Below, piece after piece: positions 1-9,200 of a stretch of DNA of 64,000 nucleotides. Origin of the DNA: Bacteroidota bacterium (GTDB taxonomy: Bacteria; Bacteroidota; Rhodothermia; Rhodothermales; JANQRZ01). Each line of letters opens with the position of its first letter. Position 1 is the first letter of the stretch. The position numbers were made by a program, and so were the translations under genes. The stretch covers positions 96,402-160,401 of the forward strand of contig JBCDKT010000002.1 of NCBI GenBank assembly GCA_038746285.1. Reading direction: 5' to 3'. The notes beneath the pieces were generated by a model that was not told the origin of the DNA, made no database searches, and worked only from the letters and a program-made list of their open reading frames with translations.

Positions 1-1
1 G

Positions 2-52
2 CGCTTGATGCCGCCGTATCTCGCCGCCCTGCGCGGGCGGCTGGGCGCGTAG
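2..52 (+). CDS. C-terminal tail of an unidentified gene (partial)
   Basis: Frame 2 is open from the left edge and ends in TAG at 50-52. It gives a 16-residue tail ending in PPYLAALRGRLGA. The composition fits a real C-terminus, but too little is present to name a family. The next gene on this strand is parA. Confidence 0.35.
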   Translation, partial: RLMPPYLAALRGRLGA

Positions 53-81
53 CCTGTTCGACGGGGATATGAACCAGGCCA

Positions 82-101
82 GGGCGTAGCATGCTACGCC
101 C
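82..101. repeat. Perfect 20-bp palindrome upstream of parA
   Basis: gggcgtagca is followed directly by its exact reverse complement tgctacgccc. The outer sequence resembles the GGGGCG/CGCCCC arms of the palindromes at 37447 and 56982. It could be a dispersed palindrome or an operator for parA; the sequence does not decide. Confidence 0.6.
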
Positions 102-116
102 CTACGGGCGGGCGTG

Positions 117-176
117 GAGAGCGGCCGGGGCGCTATCTTCTCCGTCTCTCGGCCGCTCTTCCGTTCCCTCGCTCCT
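117..176. repeat. Hairpin with pyrimidine arm, possible degenerate composite element
   Basis: An 8-bp inverted repeat, gagcggcc at 119-126 and ggccgctc at 151-158, encloses a T/C-rich loop. It runs into ctcttccg (156-163) and further pyrimidine-rich sequence ending just before parA. The word ctcttccg is the tandem unit of the composite element at 13.8-14.0 kb, so this may be a short relative of that family. Confidence 0.4.
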
Positions 177-180
177 GACC

Positions 181-942
181 ATGCGACGTGTCATCTTCAA
201 CCAGAAAGGCGGCGTCGGCAAGTCCAGCATCGCCGTCAACCTCGCGGCGCTGAGCGCGCGGCGCGGCCGGAGCACGCTCCTCCTCGACCTCGACGCGCAG
301 GGCAACGCGACCCAGTACCTCCTCGGCGACGCGCAGCCCGAGACGACCGTCGCGGGGTTCTTCGAGCAGTTCCTCTCGTTCCACCTGACGGAGTCCAGGC
401 TCGGCGAGTTCGTGCTCCACACGCCGTACGACAACCTCGATCTCGTCGCGGCGTCGCCTGCGCTGACGGACCTCCAGAGCCGCCTGGAGGCCAAGCACAA
501 GATCAACAAGCTCCGCGACGGCCTCGGCGCGCTCGGTGCCTACGACGCCGTCTTCATCGACACGCCGCCCGCGTTCAACTTCTACACGCTCTCGGCTCTC
601 ATCGCGGCTGACACCTGCGTGATCCCGTTCGACTGCGACAGCTTCGCGCGCGAGGCGCTCTACCACCTCCTCAACAACGTCGCCGAGGTCAAGGCCGATC
701 ATAACCCGGCACTGAGGGTCGAGGGCATCATCGTCAACCAGTTCCAGAAGCAGGCCAAGCTGCCGCGCCGGATCGTGGACGAACTCAAGGCCGAGGACCT
801 GCCGCTCTTCGAGACGCTGCTCCCGGCGTCGGTGAAGATGCGCGAGTCGCACGAGGCCGAGACCCCGCTCGTCCACTTCGCGCCGAAGCACCCGCTGTCG
901 AAGGCATTCGTGGCGCTCTACGACGAACTCGTCACCGCCTAG
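181..942 (+). CDS. ParA family ATPase
   Basis: A 253-residue ParA/MinD-type P-loop ATPase. The deviant Walker A motif KGGVGKS is at residues 9-15, the DLDAQGN motif at 36-42, and a Walker B-like FIDTPP segment near residue 125. The family binds ATP as a dimer and positions DNA or protein cargo on the nucleoid. The start is the ATG that gives MRRVIFNQKGGVGKS; an in-frame ATG at 91 would add 30 low-complexity residues encoded inside repeats. No parB follows, so it may be an orphan ParA acting on something other than the chromosome origin. A TATCTTCT box at 134-141 could be its promoter. The CoA-transferase gene starts 2 nt after its stop. Confidence 0.85.
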   Translation: MRRVIFNQKGGVGKSSIAVNLAALSARRGRSTLLLDLDAQGNATQYLLGDAQPETTVAGFFEQFLSFHLTESRLGEFVLHTPYDNLDLVAASPALTDLQSRLEAKHKINKLRDGLGALGAYDAVFIDTPPAFNFYTLSALIAADTCVIPFDCDSFAREALYHLLNNVAEVKADHNPALRVEGIIVNQFQKQAKLPRRIVDELKAEDLPLFETLLPASVKMRESHEAETPLVHFAPKHPLSKAFVALYDELVTA

Positions 943-944
943 CG

Positions 945-2147
945 ATGGCCGTCTTCGCCGATCTCGTGGTGCTGGAACTGGCGAGCGTCCTCGCCGGCCC
1001 GAGCGTCGGGCAGTTCTTCGCCGAACTGGGCGCGGCCGTGATCAAGGTCGAGAACCCGGCCACGGGCGGCGACGTGACGCGCCGCTGGACGCTCCCGACC
1101 GAAGACGCAGCGGCCGAGCGGTCGGCCTACTTCGCCGCCGCCAACTGGGGCAAGCAGTCGGTGGCGATCGACCTGCGGCGGGCCGAGGGGCAGCGGCTCC
1201 TGCGCGACCTCGCGGCGCAGGCCGACATCGTCGTGAGTTCGTACAAGCCGGGCGACGCGGCCAAGCTCGGGGCCGACTTCGAGACGCTCGCAGCGGCCAA
1301 CCCGCGCCTGCTCTACGCCGAAGTCGTAGGCTATCCGCAGGGATCACCCGGCAGCGACCGAGCCGGGTACGACGCCGTCGTGCAGGCCGAGAGCGGGTTC
1401 ACGTTCATGAACGGTGAGGCCGGCGGGCCGCCCGTCAAGATGCCGGTCGCGCTCGTCGACGTCCTCGCGGCGCACCAACTCAAAGAGGCGCTCCTCGTCG
1501 GTCTCCTCGAGCGCGAGCGGACGGGACGAGGCGGCCGCTTCACGGTCTCGCTGTTCGAATCTGCCGTCGCCTCCCTCGCGAACCAGGCGACGAACTGGCT
1601 CACGGGCGGGCACGCGCCGCAGCGCATGGGCTCGGCGCACCCCAACATCGCGCCCTACGGGACGGTCTTCCAGACGGCGAACGGCGAGGGCGTCGTGCTG
1701 GCCATCGGGACGGACCGGCAGTTCGCGGCGCTCGGGGAGGTGCTGGAGATGGACGCGATTGCCGGAGCGCCCCGCTTCGCCACCAACGCCCAGCGCGTGC
1801 GGAACCGGCCCTTCCTAGACCTCCTCCTCGCCGAGCGCATCGCGGCGTGGGACCGCGACCGGCTCCTCGCCGCCCTCGCCGAGCGGCACGTCCCGGCGGG
1901 CGCGGTCAACGACCTGCCGGCCGTGTTCGAGCAGCCCGCCGCGCAGGCGCTCGTGGTGCGCGACGAGGCGCTTGCGGGCGTGCGGCACGTCGCGTTCCAG
2001 CCGGGTAGCGGGATCGCAGAGACGCTCACCCCGCCGCCGCGCTACGCTGCCGACACCCGGACGGTGCTCGCCGAGCGGCTCGGGACCGACGAGGAGACCG
2101 TCGAGCGCCTGCGACGGGCTGGCGTGGTCGAGGTGCGCGAGACTTAG
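945..2147 (+). CDS. Class III CoA-transferase (CaiB/BaiF family)
   Basis: A 400-residue family III CoA-transferase. It transfers CoA between acyl-CoA thioesters and free acids through an aspartyl-CoA intermediate. The N-terminus has the typical LDL/LELA..LAGP..GQ..AELGA.VIKVE pattern, and the probable catalytic aspartate is D143 in GYDAVVQAESG. The length matches the family (about 400). The start lies 2 nt after the parA stop, suggesting co-transcription. The acyl substrate cannot be read from the sequence, since formyl-, succinyl-, mesaconyl- and carnitine-type enzymes share these motifs. Confidence 0.85.
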   Translation: MAVFADLVVLELASVLAGPSVGQFFAELGAAVIKVENPATGGDVTRRWTLPTEDAAAERSAYFAAANWGKQSVAIDLRRAEGQRLLRDLAAQADIVVSSYKPGDAAKLGADFETLAAANPRLLYAEVVGYPQGSPGSDRAGYDAVVQAESGFTFMNGEAGGPPVKMPVALVDVLAAHQLKEALLVGLLERERTGRGGRFTVSLFESAVASLANQATNWLTGGHAPQRMGSAHPNIAPYGTVFQTANGEGVVLAIGTDRQFAALGEVLEMDAIAGAPRFATNAQRVRNRPFLDLLLAERIAAWDRDRLLAALAERHVPAGAVNDLPAVFEQPAAQALVVRDEALAGVRHVAFQPGSGIAETLTPPPRYAADTRTVLAERLGTDEETVERLRRAGVVEVRET

Positions 2148-2194
2148 CGTAGCCACTCCATCGCCGATAGCCGGAGGACGATCCGTACCGTCCC

Positions 2195-2200
2195 AGGAGG
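2195..2200 (+). promoter_or_regulatory. Shine-Dalgarno deciding a TTG start
   Basis: A canonical aggagg lies 9 nt before the TTG at 2210. Such strong ribosome binding sites are rare in this window. It supports the non-ATG start of the BLUF gene, which is where the family's N-terminal beta strand must begin. Confidence 0.7.
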
Positions 2201-2209
2201 CTGCCCGCT

Positions 2210-2632
2210 TTGGTCTACATCGTCTACGTCAGTTCCGCGACCCACCCCTTCAGCGACCACGACCTCGACCGCCTCGTCCGCGTCAGCCGACGGAACAACG
2301 AGGCGGCAGGCATCACCGGGATGCTGCTCCACCGGGACGGCCATTTCATCCAGACCCTGGAAGGTCCGCCGAGCGCCGTGTACCGGGCCTACGCCCGCAT
2401 CCGCCGCGACCCGCGCCACCGGCGCCTCATCCGGCTCGTCGACCGCCCGACCTCGGTGCGCCAGTTCGCCGGGCAGGCGATGGGCTTCTGCAACACCGAC
2501 AAGCTCCCGGCCGTGGACCGCCGCGCGCTCAACGTCTTCCTGTCCGAGCCGTCGGTCCCGAGCGCCGCCGACGCGCGCGGCGGGCTGGTCTACAAGCTGC
2601 TCCTGGACTTCCGGGACTCGTTCGCTGCCTGA
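2210..2632 (+). CDS. BLUF-domain blue-light sensor
   Basis: A 140-residue single-domain BLUF (FAD-binding blue-light receptor) protein. Against the known family, the flavin-switch tyrosine is Y6 (IVYVSSA), the asparagine N30 (SRRNNEAAGITG) and the glutamine Q48 (HFIQTLEG). The beta5 methionine is kept (M91), but the nearby semi-conserved tryptophan is Q89. On light the Tyr/Gln hydrogen-bond network round FAD rearranges and the signal passes to a partner. There is no output domain, as in PixD/Slr1694-type short BLUF proteins, so a protein partner is expected; none is obvious next door. Translation starts at TTG with a good ribosome binding site. The residues after about 115 form a poorly conserved tail. 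Confidence 0.93.
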   Translation: MVYIVYVSSATHPFSDHDLDRLVRVSRRNNEAAGITGMLLHRDGHFIQTLEGPPSAVYRAYARIRRDPRHRRLIRLVDRPTSVRQFAGQAMGFCNTDKLPAVDRRALNVFLSEPSVPSAADARGGLVYKLLLDFRDSFAA

Positions 2633-2715
2633 GGGGAATTGGATGAGGATTAGGACTTGCTAGTTCTCGGCAAAATGCGTTGTTTAGGGACCCACCTCTC
2701 CCTTCTCGCTGCGCC

Positions 2716-3081
2716 ATGCCCGACTCCTCGCTCCACCCCCAGCATCTCCATACCCTCGTCCTGCTGCACCTCTCGGTGGCCTACGGGGCCGACGACGACT
2801 TCGACCCCGCAGAGCGCTATGTGGTCGTCGACCTGGTCCAGCGGTGGCTCCCCTACCTCACCGTGGACACCGTCGAGTCGGTGGTGGATACGGCGTTCAA
2901 GGCTGCGAGGAGCGGGATGGTGGGCACGCCCGAGGCCCTGGCGGCGGCGCTAGGCGACGCGCTCACGCCGGACCTCCAGCGCCGCGTGCTCGCCGACCTC
3001 GGCCACGTCGCCCGCGCCGACGGCTCGCTGAGCGTGAGCGAGGCCGACGTGATCAGCCGCATCCGCCGCGCGTGGGCGTGA
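2716..3081 (+). CDS. TerB-like small acidic helical protein
   Basis: A 121-residue protein resembling the TerB/DjlA-N metal-binding helical fold. It has two homologous acidic segments, AYGADDDFDPAE (about 22-33) and ARADGSLSVSEAD (about 98-110), each like the 'ADG.vs..E' turn of TerB. The family is linked to tellurite and stress responses or to membrane-associated assemblies, but the function is not defined. The ATG at 2716 was preferred to one at 2680 because homologous sequence begins with the helix HLHTLVLLHLSVAYG. It ends 6 nt before composite element A. Confidence 0.6.
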   Translation: MPDSSLHPQHLHTLVLLHLSVAYGADDDFDPAERYVVVDLVQRWLPYLTVDTVESVVDTAFKAARSGMVGTPEALAAALGDALTPDLQRRVLADLGHVARADGSLSVSEADVISRIRRAWA

Positions 3082-3087
3082 GGGTTG

Positions 3088-3247
3088 GGGATGCGCCTGC
3101 GGCGCGCTCATGAAAGGCGTGGGAGGAATGGGCGGATGGGCGGATGGGCGGATGGGCGGATGGGCGAAGATCGCTGGCGCAGCGCGCGACGGCCTCGGTA
3201 GTTTTCGTGGTTTTGCTTGACTCCCACACTCCCACTCCTCCCACTCA
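3088..3247. repeat. Composite G-arm/C-arm intergenic element, copy A
   Basis: Hairpin gcgcctgcggcgc, then a G-rich arm with four tandem cggatggg units (3133-3164). These are followed by the hairpin cgctg-gcg-cagcg, a T-rich core (agttttcgtggttttg) and a C-rich arm ending ctcaccc. The 64 bp at 3165-3228 are identical to 4937-5000 in copy B. The element fills the gap between two convergent genes, and its last bases provide the TGA stop of the AbgT gene on the minus strand. Confidence 0.85.
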
Positions 3248-4786
3248 CCCCCCCGCGGCCTCGATGAACATCGGCGCGCCGGGGCCGAGCGGGAGGCCGA
3301 AGACGAGCCAGACGGCGAGGAGCACCATCCAGATCGCCAGGAAGACGAACGTGTAGGGCAGCATGGTTGCCACGACGGTCCCAATCCCAGCCTTCTTGTC
3401 GTAGCGCTCGACGAAGGCGATGATGAGGGCGAAGTAGCTCATCATCGGCGAGATGATGTTGGTCGTCGAGTCGCCGATGCGGTAGGCCGTCTGCACGAGT
3501 TCGGGCGAGTAGCCGAGGATCATGAACATCGGGATGAAGACCGGGGCCATGATGGCCCACTTGGCCGAGGCGCTGCCCATCGCGAGGTTGATGACGGCCG
3601 AGAGCAGGATGAACGCCATCATCAGCGGGATCGGGCCGAGGTTGAGCGCCTCCAGGCCCGCCGCGCCGTTGATGGCGAAGATCAGCCCGAGGTTGGTCCA
3701 CTTGAAGTACGCCACGAACTGCGCCGCGAAGAACACGAGCACCATGTAGATCCCGAGCGTCGACATCGCGTCGCCCATCCCGTTCATCACGTCGGCGTCG
3801 CTCTTGAGCGTCTTGGCCGCTAGCCCGTAGGCGATGCCCGCCACGCTCGCGGTGATGAAGATGACGGCCACGATCCCCTGCATGAACGGCGAGCGGAGGA
3901 CGCCGCCCGTCTCGGGGTCGCGCAGGAAGCCGCCCTCCGGGATCAGCCCCCACAGCGCAAGCGCCGTCAGCACGACGATGGAGCCGAGCGCCCACCACAG
4001 GCCGCGCTTCTCGTCAGCCGTGAGGTCGTGGATCTCTTCGGCCTCCACCTCGCCCTTGAACGTACCCAGGCGCGGCTCGACGATCTTCTCCGTCACCCAC
4101 GTCCCGGCCGCGGCGATGAAGAAGGTCGAGATGAACATGAAGTAGTAGTTCGCCGCTGGGTTGACGAGGTACTCGGGGTCGATGATGCGGGCGGCTTCTT
4201 CGGAGAGGCCGGCCAGGAGCGGGTCGATCGTGCCGAGCAGTAGGTTGGCCGAGTAGCCGCCCGAGACGCCCGCGAAGGCCGCCGCGAGGCCCGCAATCGG
4301 GTGGCGCCCGACGGCGAGGAAGATGATCGCGGACAGCGGGACGAGGAGCACGTAGCCGACCTCGCTCGCCGTGTTCGAGAGGATGCCGGCGAACACGATC
4401 ACGAACGTCAAGAGCCGCGGCGGCGCGCTCAGCACGAGGAGCCGGATGCTCGTCCCGATCAGCCCGCTCCGCTCCGCCACCCCGATGCCGAGCAGCGCCA
4501 CGAGCACCGTCCCGAGCGGCGCGAACCCGGTGAAGTTGTCGATCATCTCGGTCAGGATCAGGTGCAGCCCCTCGGTCGAGACGAGGTTGACCGGGCGGAT
4601 GACCTCGCCCGTGCGCGGCATGACGGCCTCGATGTCGAGCAGGCTGAAGACCCACGAGAAGACGATCACGAGGCCGGCGAAGAGCGCGAAGAGCGTCGCC
4701 GGGTGCGGCAGCGCGTTCCCGAGGCGCTCGACCACGCCGAGGAAGCGGGCGAAGCCTTTCGGCTGGGTCTGGGTGGGCGTTTCCAT
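3245..4786 (-). CDS. AbgT family transporter
   Basis: A 513-residue polytopic inner-membrane protein of the AbgT (p-aminobenzoyl-glutamate transporter) family. About 11-13 hydrophobic segments are visible after a short cytoplasmic N-terminus. Family-typical stretches are [14 protein letters not shown] near residues 21-34, the [13 protein letters not shown] region in the first half and the [12 protein letters not shown] re-entrant loop. Characterised relatives are proton-driven exporters of antifolates and sulfonamides (MtrF, YdaH) or importers of folate breakdown products (AbgT). No folate gene lies beside it, so substrate and direction are open. A box matching TACCTTCC on the minus strand (4821-4828) sits about 34 nt before the start, and composite element B begins just beyond it. 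The stop codon lies at the right edge of element A. Confidence 0.88.
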   Translation of the reverse strand: METPTQTQPKGFARFLGVVERLGNALPHPATLFALFAGLVIVFSWVFSLLDIEAVMPRTGEVIRPVNLVSTEGLHLILTEMIDNFTGFAPLGTVLVALLGIGVAERSGLIGTSIRLLVLSAPPRLLTFVIVFAGILSNTASEVGYVLLVPLSAIIFLAVGRHPIAGLAAAFAGVSGGYSANLLLGTIDPLLAGLSEEAARIIDPEYLVNPAANYYFMFISTFFIAAAGTWVTEKIVEPRLGTFKGEVEAEEIHDLTADEKRGLWWALGSIVVLTALALWGLIPEGGFLRDPETGGVLRSPFMQGIVAVIFITASVAGIAYGLAAKTLKSDADVMNGMGDAMSTLGIYMVLVFFAAQFVAYFKWTNLGLIFAINGAAGLEALNLGPIPLMMAFILLSAVINLAMGSASAKWAIMAPVFIPMFMILGYSPELVQTAYRIGDSTTNIISPMMSYFALIIAFVERYDKKAGIGTVVATMLPYTFVFLAIWMVLLAVWLVFGLPLGPGAPMFIEAAGG

Positions 4787-4820
4787 CAGGACGCGAGGGC
4801 TAGGGCACGGTCAGAAGCCC

Positions 4821-4828
4821 GGAAGGTA
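4821..4828 (-). promoter_or_regulatory. Putative -7 promoter box of the AbgT gene
   Basis: The minus strand reads TACCTTCC, close to the Bacteroidota sigma-70 -7 element TAnnTTTG and to the TAYCTTYS boxes before other genes here. It is 34 nt before the ATG. Composite element B starts about 10 nt further upstream. Confidence 0.5.
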
Positions 4829-4837
4829 GCACTGGGA

Positions 4838-5091
4838 GGGTGCGCCTGCGGCGCGGAGTGGGAGGAACGGGGAGAACGGGCGGATGGGCGGATGGGCGGA
4901 TGGGCGGATGGGCGGATGGGCGGATGGGCGGATGGGCGAAGATCGCTGGCGCAGCGCGCGACGGCCTCGGTAGTTTTCGTGGTTTTGCTTGACTCCCACA
5001 CTCCCACACTCCCACACTCCCACACTCCCACACTCCCACACTCCCACACTCCCACACTCCCACACTCCCACACTCCCACACTCCCGCACTC
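4838..5091. repeat. Composite G-arm/C-arm intergenic element, copy B (longest)
   Basis: Begins with the hairpin gcgcctgcggcgc and a G-rich lead, then seven tandem cggatggg units (4881-4936) and the hairpin cgctg-gcg-cagcg. The T-rich core follows, then eleven perfect ctcccaca units (4993-5080), one variant and ctcaccc. It differs from copy A mainly in word copy number, which suggests slippage or unequal exchange. Its right edge forms the stop codon of the lipoprotein gene on the minus strand. GGG recurs every 8 nt on the top strand of the left arm and on the bottom strand of the right arm. Confidence 0.9.
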
Positions 5092-6154
5092 ACCCAGGAA
5101 CGGCGACGAAGGCTAGAATCGTCTCCGGGTGCTTGTCGGTGGCGAGGAGGAAGCCGAGGTCGCCGAGCCGGGCGAGGCCTTCCCAGTTGCGCGCCGCGCC
5201 GTCGAGAAGCCGGAGCTGGACCGGCGGGCGCGCCGTCCGCACGATCCGGTCGCCGGCGACGCGGAACTCGACGAGCCGCTCGACGGTCGCCTGCCGCTGG
5301 TGCGTCGTCCCAGTTCCGAACCGCATCGCCAGCGAGTCAGGGCCGGGACGGAGCGTGGCGCGGTCGCCGGGATAGAAATAGTTGATGGCCCAGAAGCGCC
5401 CCTCGGCGTCGAGTGTCGTGGCGTCGGTGAGGCGGTACTCGAGCGTCGGCACGCCGAGCGAGTCGCGGAGGCCAAGCGCGGCGTCGAAGAGGTAGGCCTC
5501 GGGCACCGCGTTGACGGCGGCACCGTTGGCCTCCTGGAGCGCGACGATCCCGCGCGGCGTCGCGAGCAGCGTCTCGTAGCTCAGGTTGGCGACCCGCGCC
5601 TGCACCGGCAGCGCGACGAGCGACGGCGCGTTGAGCCGGACGCCGCCGAGCCGACCGTCCGGCGTGCGCTGCGCCGTGCCTTCAACGAGGTAGCCCTGCA
5701 TGGCCTCGCTCTTGGCAGACTCGATGGCGAGGTAGACCCGGTCGCCGCGGAAGGCAATCGCCTCGTAGCCCTCGTAGCCCTCGGCCTGTCCGGCCACGCC
5801 CGCCGTCTCGAACGGGACGAGCCGGGGCCGGAGCACGCCCCGGTAGCGTCGCTCGACGAATGCGACGAGGTCGGCCCGCGCCAGCACGCAGAGCGCGCCG
5901 GTCCGTCGCCCTTCACCCTCGGCGTCGAGCGTGTCCGACGCCGCCGAGAGGCGGCCGGGGTACTGCGGCAGGAGGACGAGATCGTCGCCGAACCAGGCGA
6001 GGCCGGAGAGTTCGGCGAGGGGTGCGGCGCAGGGGCCGGCGAGCGGGAGGCGCTGCACTTCGGCCTCGGCCGGTGCGGCCGGCGGCGGGTCGGCGCTGCG
6101 GCAGGCGGCGAGGGCGAGAAGAAAAACGAGAAGCAGGCGCATCGGCGTGGGCAT
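5090..6154 (-). CDS. Lipoprotein, possible phytase-like/esterase-like beta-propeller
   Basis: A 354-residue predicted lipoprotein. A hydrophobic signal ends in the lipobox LAAC with the lipidated cysteine at C18 (C14 if the second ATG is used). The mature part is beta-rich, with repeated aromatic/Gly-Asp strands and segments such as ELSGLAWFGDDLVLL, EGYEAIAF and NWEGLARLGD. These resemble the 'esterase-like activity of phytase' and SdiA-regulated propeller families, where N-x-E-G-L-A motifs recur. That assignment is tentative and no enzymatic residue is diagnostic. It should sit in the outer or inner membrane facing the periplasm. TAGCTTCC on the minus strand (6162-6169) lies only 7 nt before the ATG, so the message may be leaderless. 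Its stop codon lies in the edge of element B. Confidence 0.6.
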   Translation of the reverse strand: MPTPMRLLLVFLLALAACRSADPPPAAPAEAEVQRLPLAGPCAAPLAELSGLAWFGDDLVLLPQYPGRLSAASDTLDAEGEGRRTGALCVLARADLVAFVERRYRGVLRPRLVPFETAGVAGQAEGYEGYEAIAFRGDRVYLAIESAKSEAMQGYLVEGTAQRTPDGRLGGVRLNAPSLVALPVQARVANLSYETLLATPRGIVALQEANGAAVNAVPEAYLFDAALGLRDSLGVPTLEYRLTDATTLDAEGRFWAINYFYPGDRATLRPGPDSLAMRFGTGTTHQRQATVERLVEFRVAGDRIVRTARPPVQLRLLDGAARNWEGLARLGDLGFLLATDKHPETILAFVAVPG

Positions 6155-6161
6155 GAGAAGC

Positions 6162-6169
6162 GGAAGCTA
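6162..6169 (-). promoter_or_regulatory. Putative -7 promoter box of the lipoprotein gene
   Basis: The minus strand reads TAGCTTCC, ending 7 nt before the ATG at 6154. If it acts as a -7 box, transcription would begin at or next to the start codon, giving a leaderless message. Confidence 0.4.
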
Positions 6170-6266
6170 CGACGCGGCCAGGGGCGATCTGGAACCGGAT
6201 GACCCAATCGGCGAGGGCGCGACGCATGACCCGGCAGCACACCTTCTTCCTCCATCCCAACGACTC

Positions 6267-9200
6267 ATGCGCGCTCTCCTCCTGACCCTCGCGCTCCTGC
6301 TGCCCACGGCAGCCTCGGCGCAGCTCAGCGGCACCTACACCATCGGCGGTGCCAGCCCCGACTACGCCACCATCAGCGAAGCCGTTAGCGACCTCGACGA
6401 CTTCGGCCTCGGCGGACCGGTGACCTTCCTGCTCCGGCCCGGCGTCTACAGCGATCAGATCAACCCCGGCGCACTCGGCACCTCGGCCACGAACACTTTT
6501 GAGATTCGCTCCGAGAACCCGAGCAACCGCGCCACAATCAAGGTCGACGCGACAGCCTCGGCCAACTACGTCTGGCGCATCAACAACACAAAGTTCGTGA
6601 CCTTCCGCGACATCGACTTCATCGAGGCCAACAACGATGCCTTCGGGCGCATCCTGGTCATCGAAGGCACGTCCTCTGACATTACCGTGGACGGCTGCAC
6701 CTTCTCGGGCCGTATCGGGGCCCTCACCGACAGCGGCTCGCTCGTCTGGGCGGACCCCAGTTCCCACGACAACCTCACGTTCACCGGCAACACGTTCACT
6801 TCGGGCTACGGCGGGCTCGACCTAGACCAGTTTTTTACCCTTGGCAACAGTACGGGCCTGGACGTCATCGGCAACGTATTCGAAGACCAACTTAGATTCG
6901 GAGTAGACGTCACCAGTGGCGTGGACCAAACGACCCTCAGCGCGAACATGATCTCTTCGAGGCCAAACACAGATTTGTATACCGGGATCTTATTCAGCGG
7001 TACAGGCGAGATCACCGACAACGTAGTCGATGCTCAGAATAGGGCGCTGTTCGCTGGTGGCAGTACCACGGCACTCATCGCCAACAACTTCTTCGCGGTC
7101 GAGTCGAGCTCCGGCCTCGATGAAGGCGTAGACTTGACGGGAAGCGCAAGTGTAGACTTTTTCCATAACACGGTATACGTCTACGGCACGAGCGCTGGAC
7201 GCGCACTCAAAAGTGCTAGCACGTCTGGGGACGGATCAGATATCTCGATCCAGAACAACCTCTTGATCAACGAGACAGGCGGCCCTGCCCTCTCATTTCG
7301 CGTTAACGGCCCCTTTGCGGGAACGAGCGACTACAACGACCTCTTCACGACGGGGGACGTGCTGGTGGAAGACGACGGGGAGAGTTACTTAACCCTGGAC
7401 GACTACCAGGACGGCACCGACCTCGACCTGAACTCTGTCGCCGTCCCGGTGACGTTCGCCGACGCCCAGAGCGCCGACCTCCACCTCGCCGGAGGCTCCG
7501 TCAGCGACCCGGACCTGCTCGGCCTGCCCGTCGGCATCACCGAGGACATCGACGGCGACCCGCGCAGCGCTACGAGGCCGTACATGGGTGCCGACGAGGG
7601 CGAGGACCTCTCCCCGCTCGCAGGCACCTACTCGGTTGGCGTCCCCGGCCTCAGCGACTTCGACGATCCCTTCGAGGCGATTGCCGCGCTCAACGCGCGC
7701 GGCATCAGCGCGCCCGTGCTCTTCGACATCCTCGCCTTCGACTACACCGGGCAGGCCGTCATCGAGGACTTCGAGCGCGTCGGCGCGGCCGACGACCCGG
7801 TCACCTTCCGCGGCAACTTCATCGACCAGCCCGGCTTCCCGCGCCCGACGCTCCGCTACGCGGCTGCGGGCAGCGCCGATAACTACATCCTCCTCCTCGA
7901 CGGGGCCGACTTCGTGACCATCGAGCGCCTGGAGTTCGAGGCTACCGGCACCAACAACATCGGCCGCCTGATCGTCCTCGACGACGGCCCCGACGGCGAG
8001 GGCGTGGACGACCTCACGGTCCGCGACAACACCCTCGAAGGCATCGTGTGGGTCGGACCGGCCGGCAACCCCGGCGGGGCCGAACTCGTCGCCACGATCG
8101 ACAACGCGACTGGCGGCCACGACCGCGCCCGCTTCACCGGCAACACGTTCATCGACGGCACCAACGGCCTCCGCCTCAGCCCGACCGACAACCCGGGGGC
8201 GCGCAACGAGGACGCCGAGGTTTCCGGCAACACGTTCACCGACCTCCGCAGCACGGCCATGTTCGCCCACGCCCCGGCCATCACCGTCCAGGGCAACACG
8301 GTCACCTCCGACGAGGGCGGCGGCTTCCAGCTCTTCTACGGCGACGGCGGCTGCACGATCACCGAGAACCGGATCACGCTCGGCGTGCCGAGCTTCAACG
8401 GGATCAACCTCCGCGTGGACGGCACCGAGGCCGAGCCGTGCCTGGTTGCCAACAACTTCGTCAGCGCCGACCGCCCGGTGCGGATCGACGGCGGGTCGAG
8501 CTTCGTCCGCGTGCTCCACAACACGCTCTTCTCGAAGGACGAGCGCGTGCTCTGGGTCCCGAACGCGAGCGACGTGACGGTGCTCAACAACATCCTCTAC
8601 CACAGCGCGGGCGGCTTCGCCTTCGAGGCGAGCGCGAGCGCCATCGCCGAGGCCGACCACAATGCCCTCTTCACGACTGGCAGTTCGCTCGCCCGGATCA
8701 GCAGCGTGAACTACACTGACCTCGCCGCCTACCAGGCGGGCACCGGCTTCGGAGCCAACTCCGTCTCGAAGACCGTCACCTTCGCCGATGCCCCCGGCGG
8801 CGACCTCCACCTCACCGGCTCGTCCGACGGCGACGACGACCTCGGCGGCACGCCGCTCGCGGAGGTCCCGACCGACATCGACGGGGAGGACCGGGGCACC
8901 CCGCCCTACATGGGGGCCGACGAAGCCTCCGCCCTCACGCCCCCCGCCAACTTCGACCTCGTCGCCGCCGCCACCAGCCCACTCACCGTCGCCCCCGGCG
9001 GCTCGGTCTCGTTCGACTACACGATCGCCAACAACACCGCCAACCCCGCCACCGGCGACCTCTGGTTCGCCGCCAGCCCCGGCGGCTTCGACGGGATCAT
9101 CGTCTCCGGCACGCTGCCGGGCGGCCAGACCTTCAGCGGCAGCTACACCCAGCCCGTGCCCGGCTTCACGCCGCCGGGGACGTACGCCTACGACCTCAAC

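Noticed and set aside
4993..5088. Regular array resembling a CRISPR
   Set aside because: The units are contiguous 8-mers without spacers, so it is a simple tandem array; no cas gene is nearby.
4786..5093. Open frames through element B giving VGVWECGS or SAHPPIRP repeat peptides
   Set aside because: They arise because 8-mer arrays are open in several frames at once; there is no start context, and the peptides are not protein-like.
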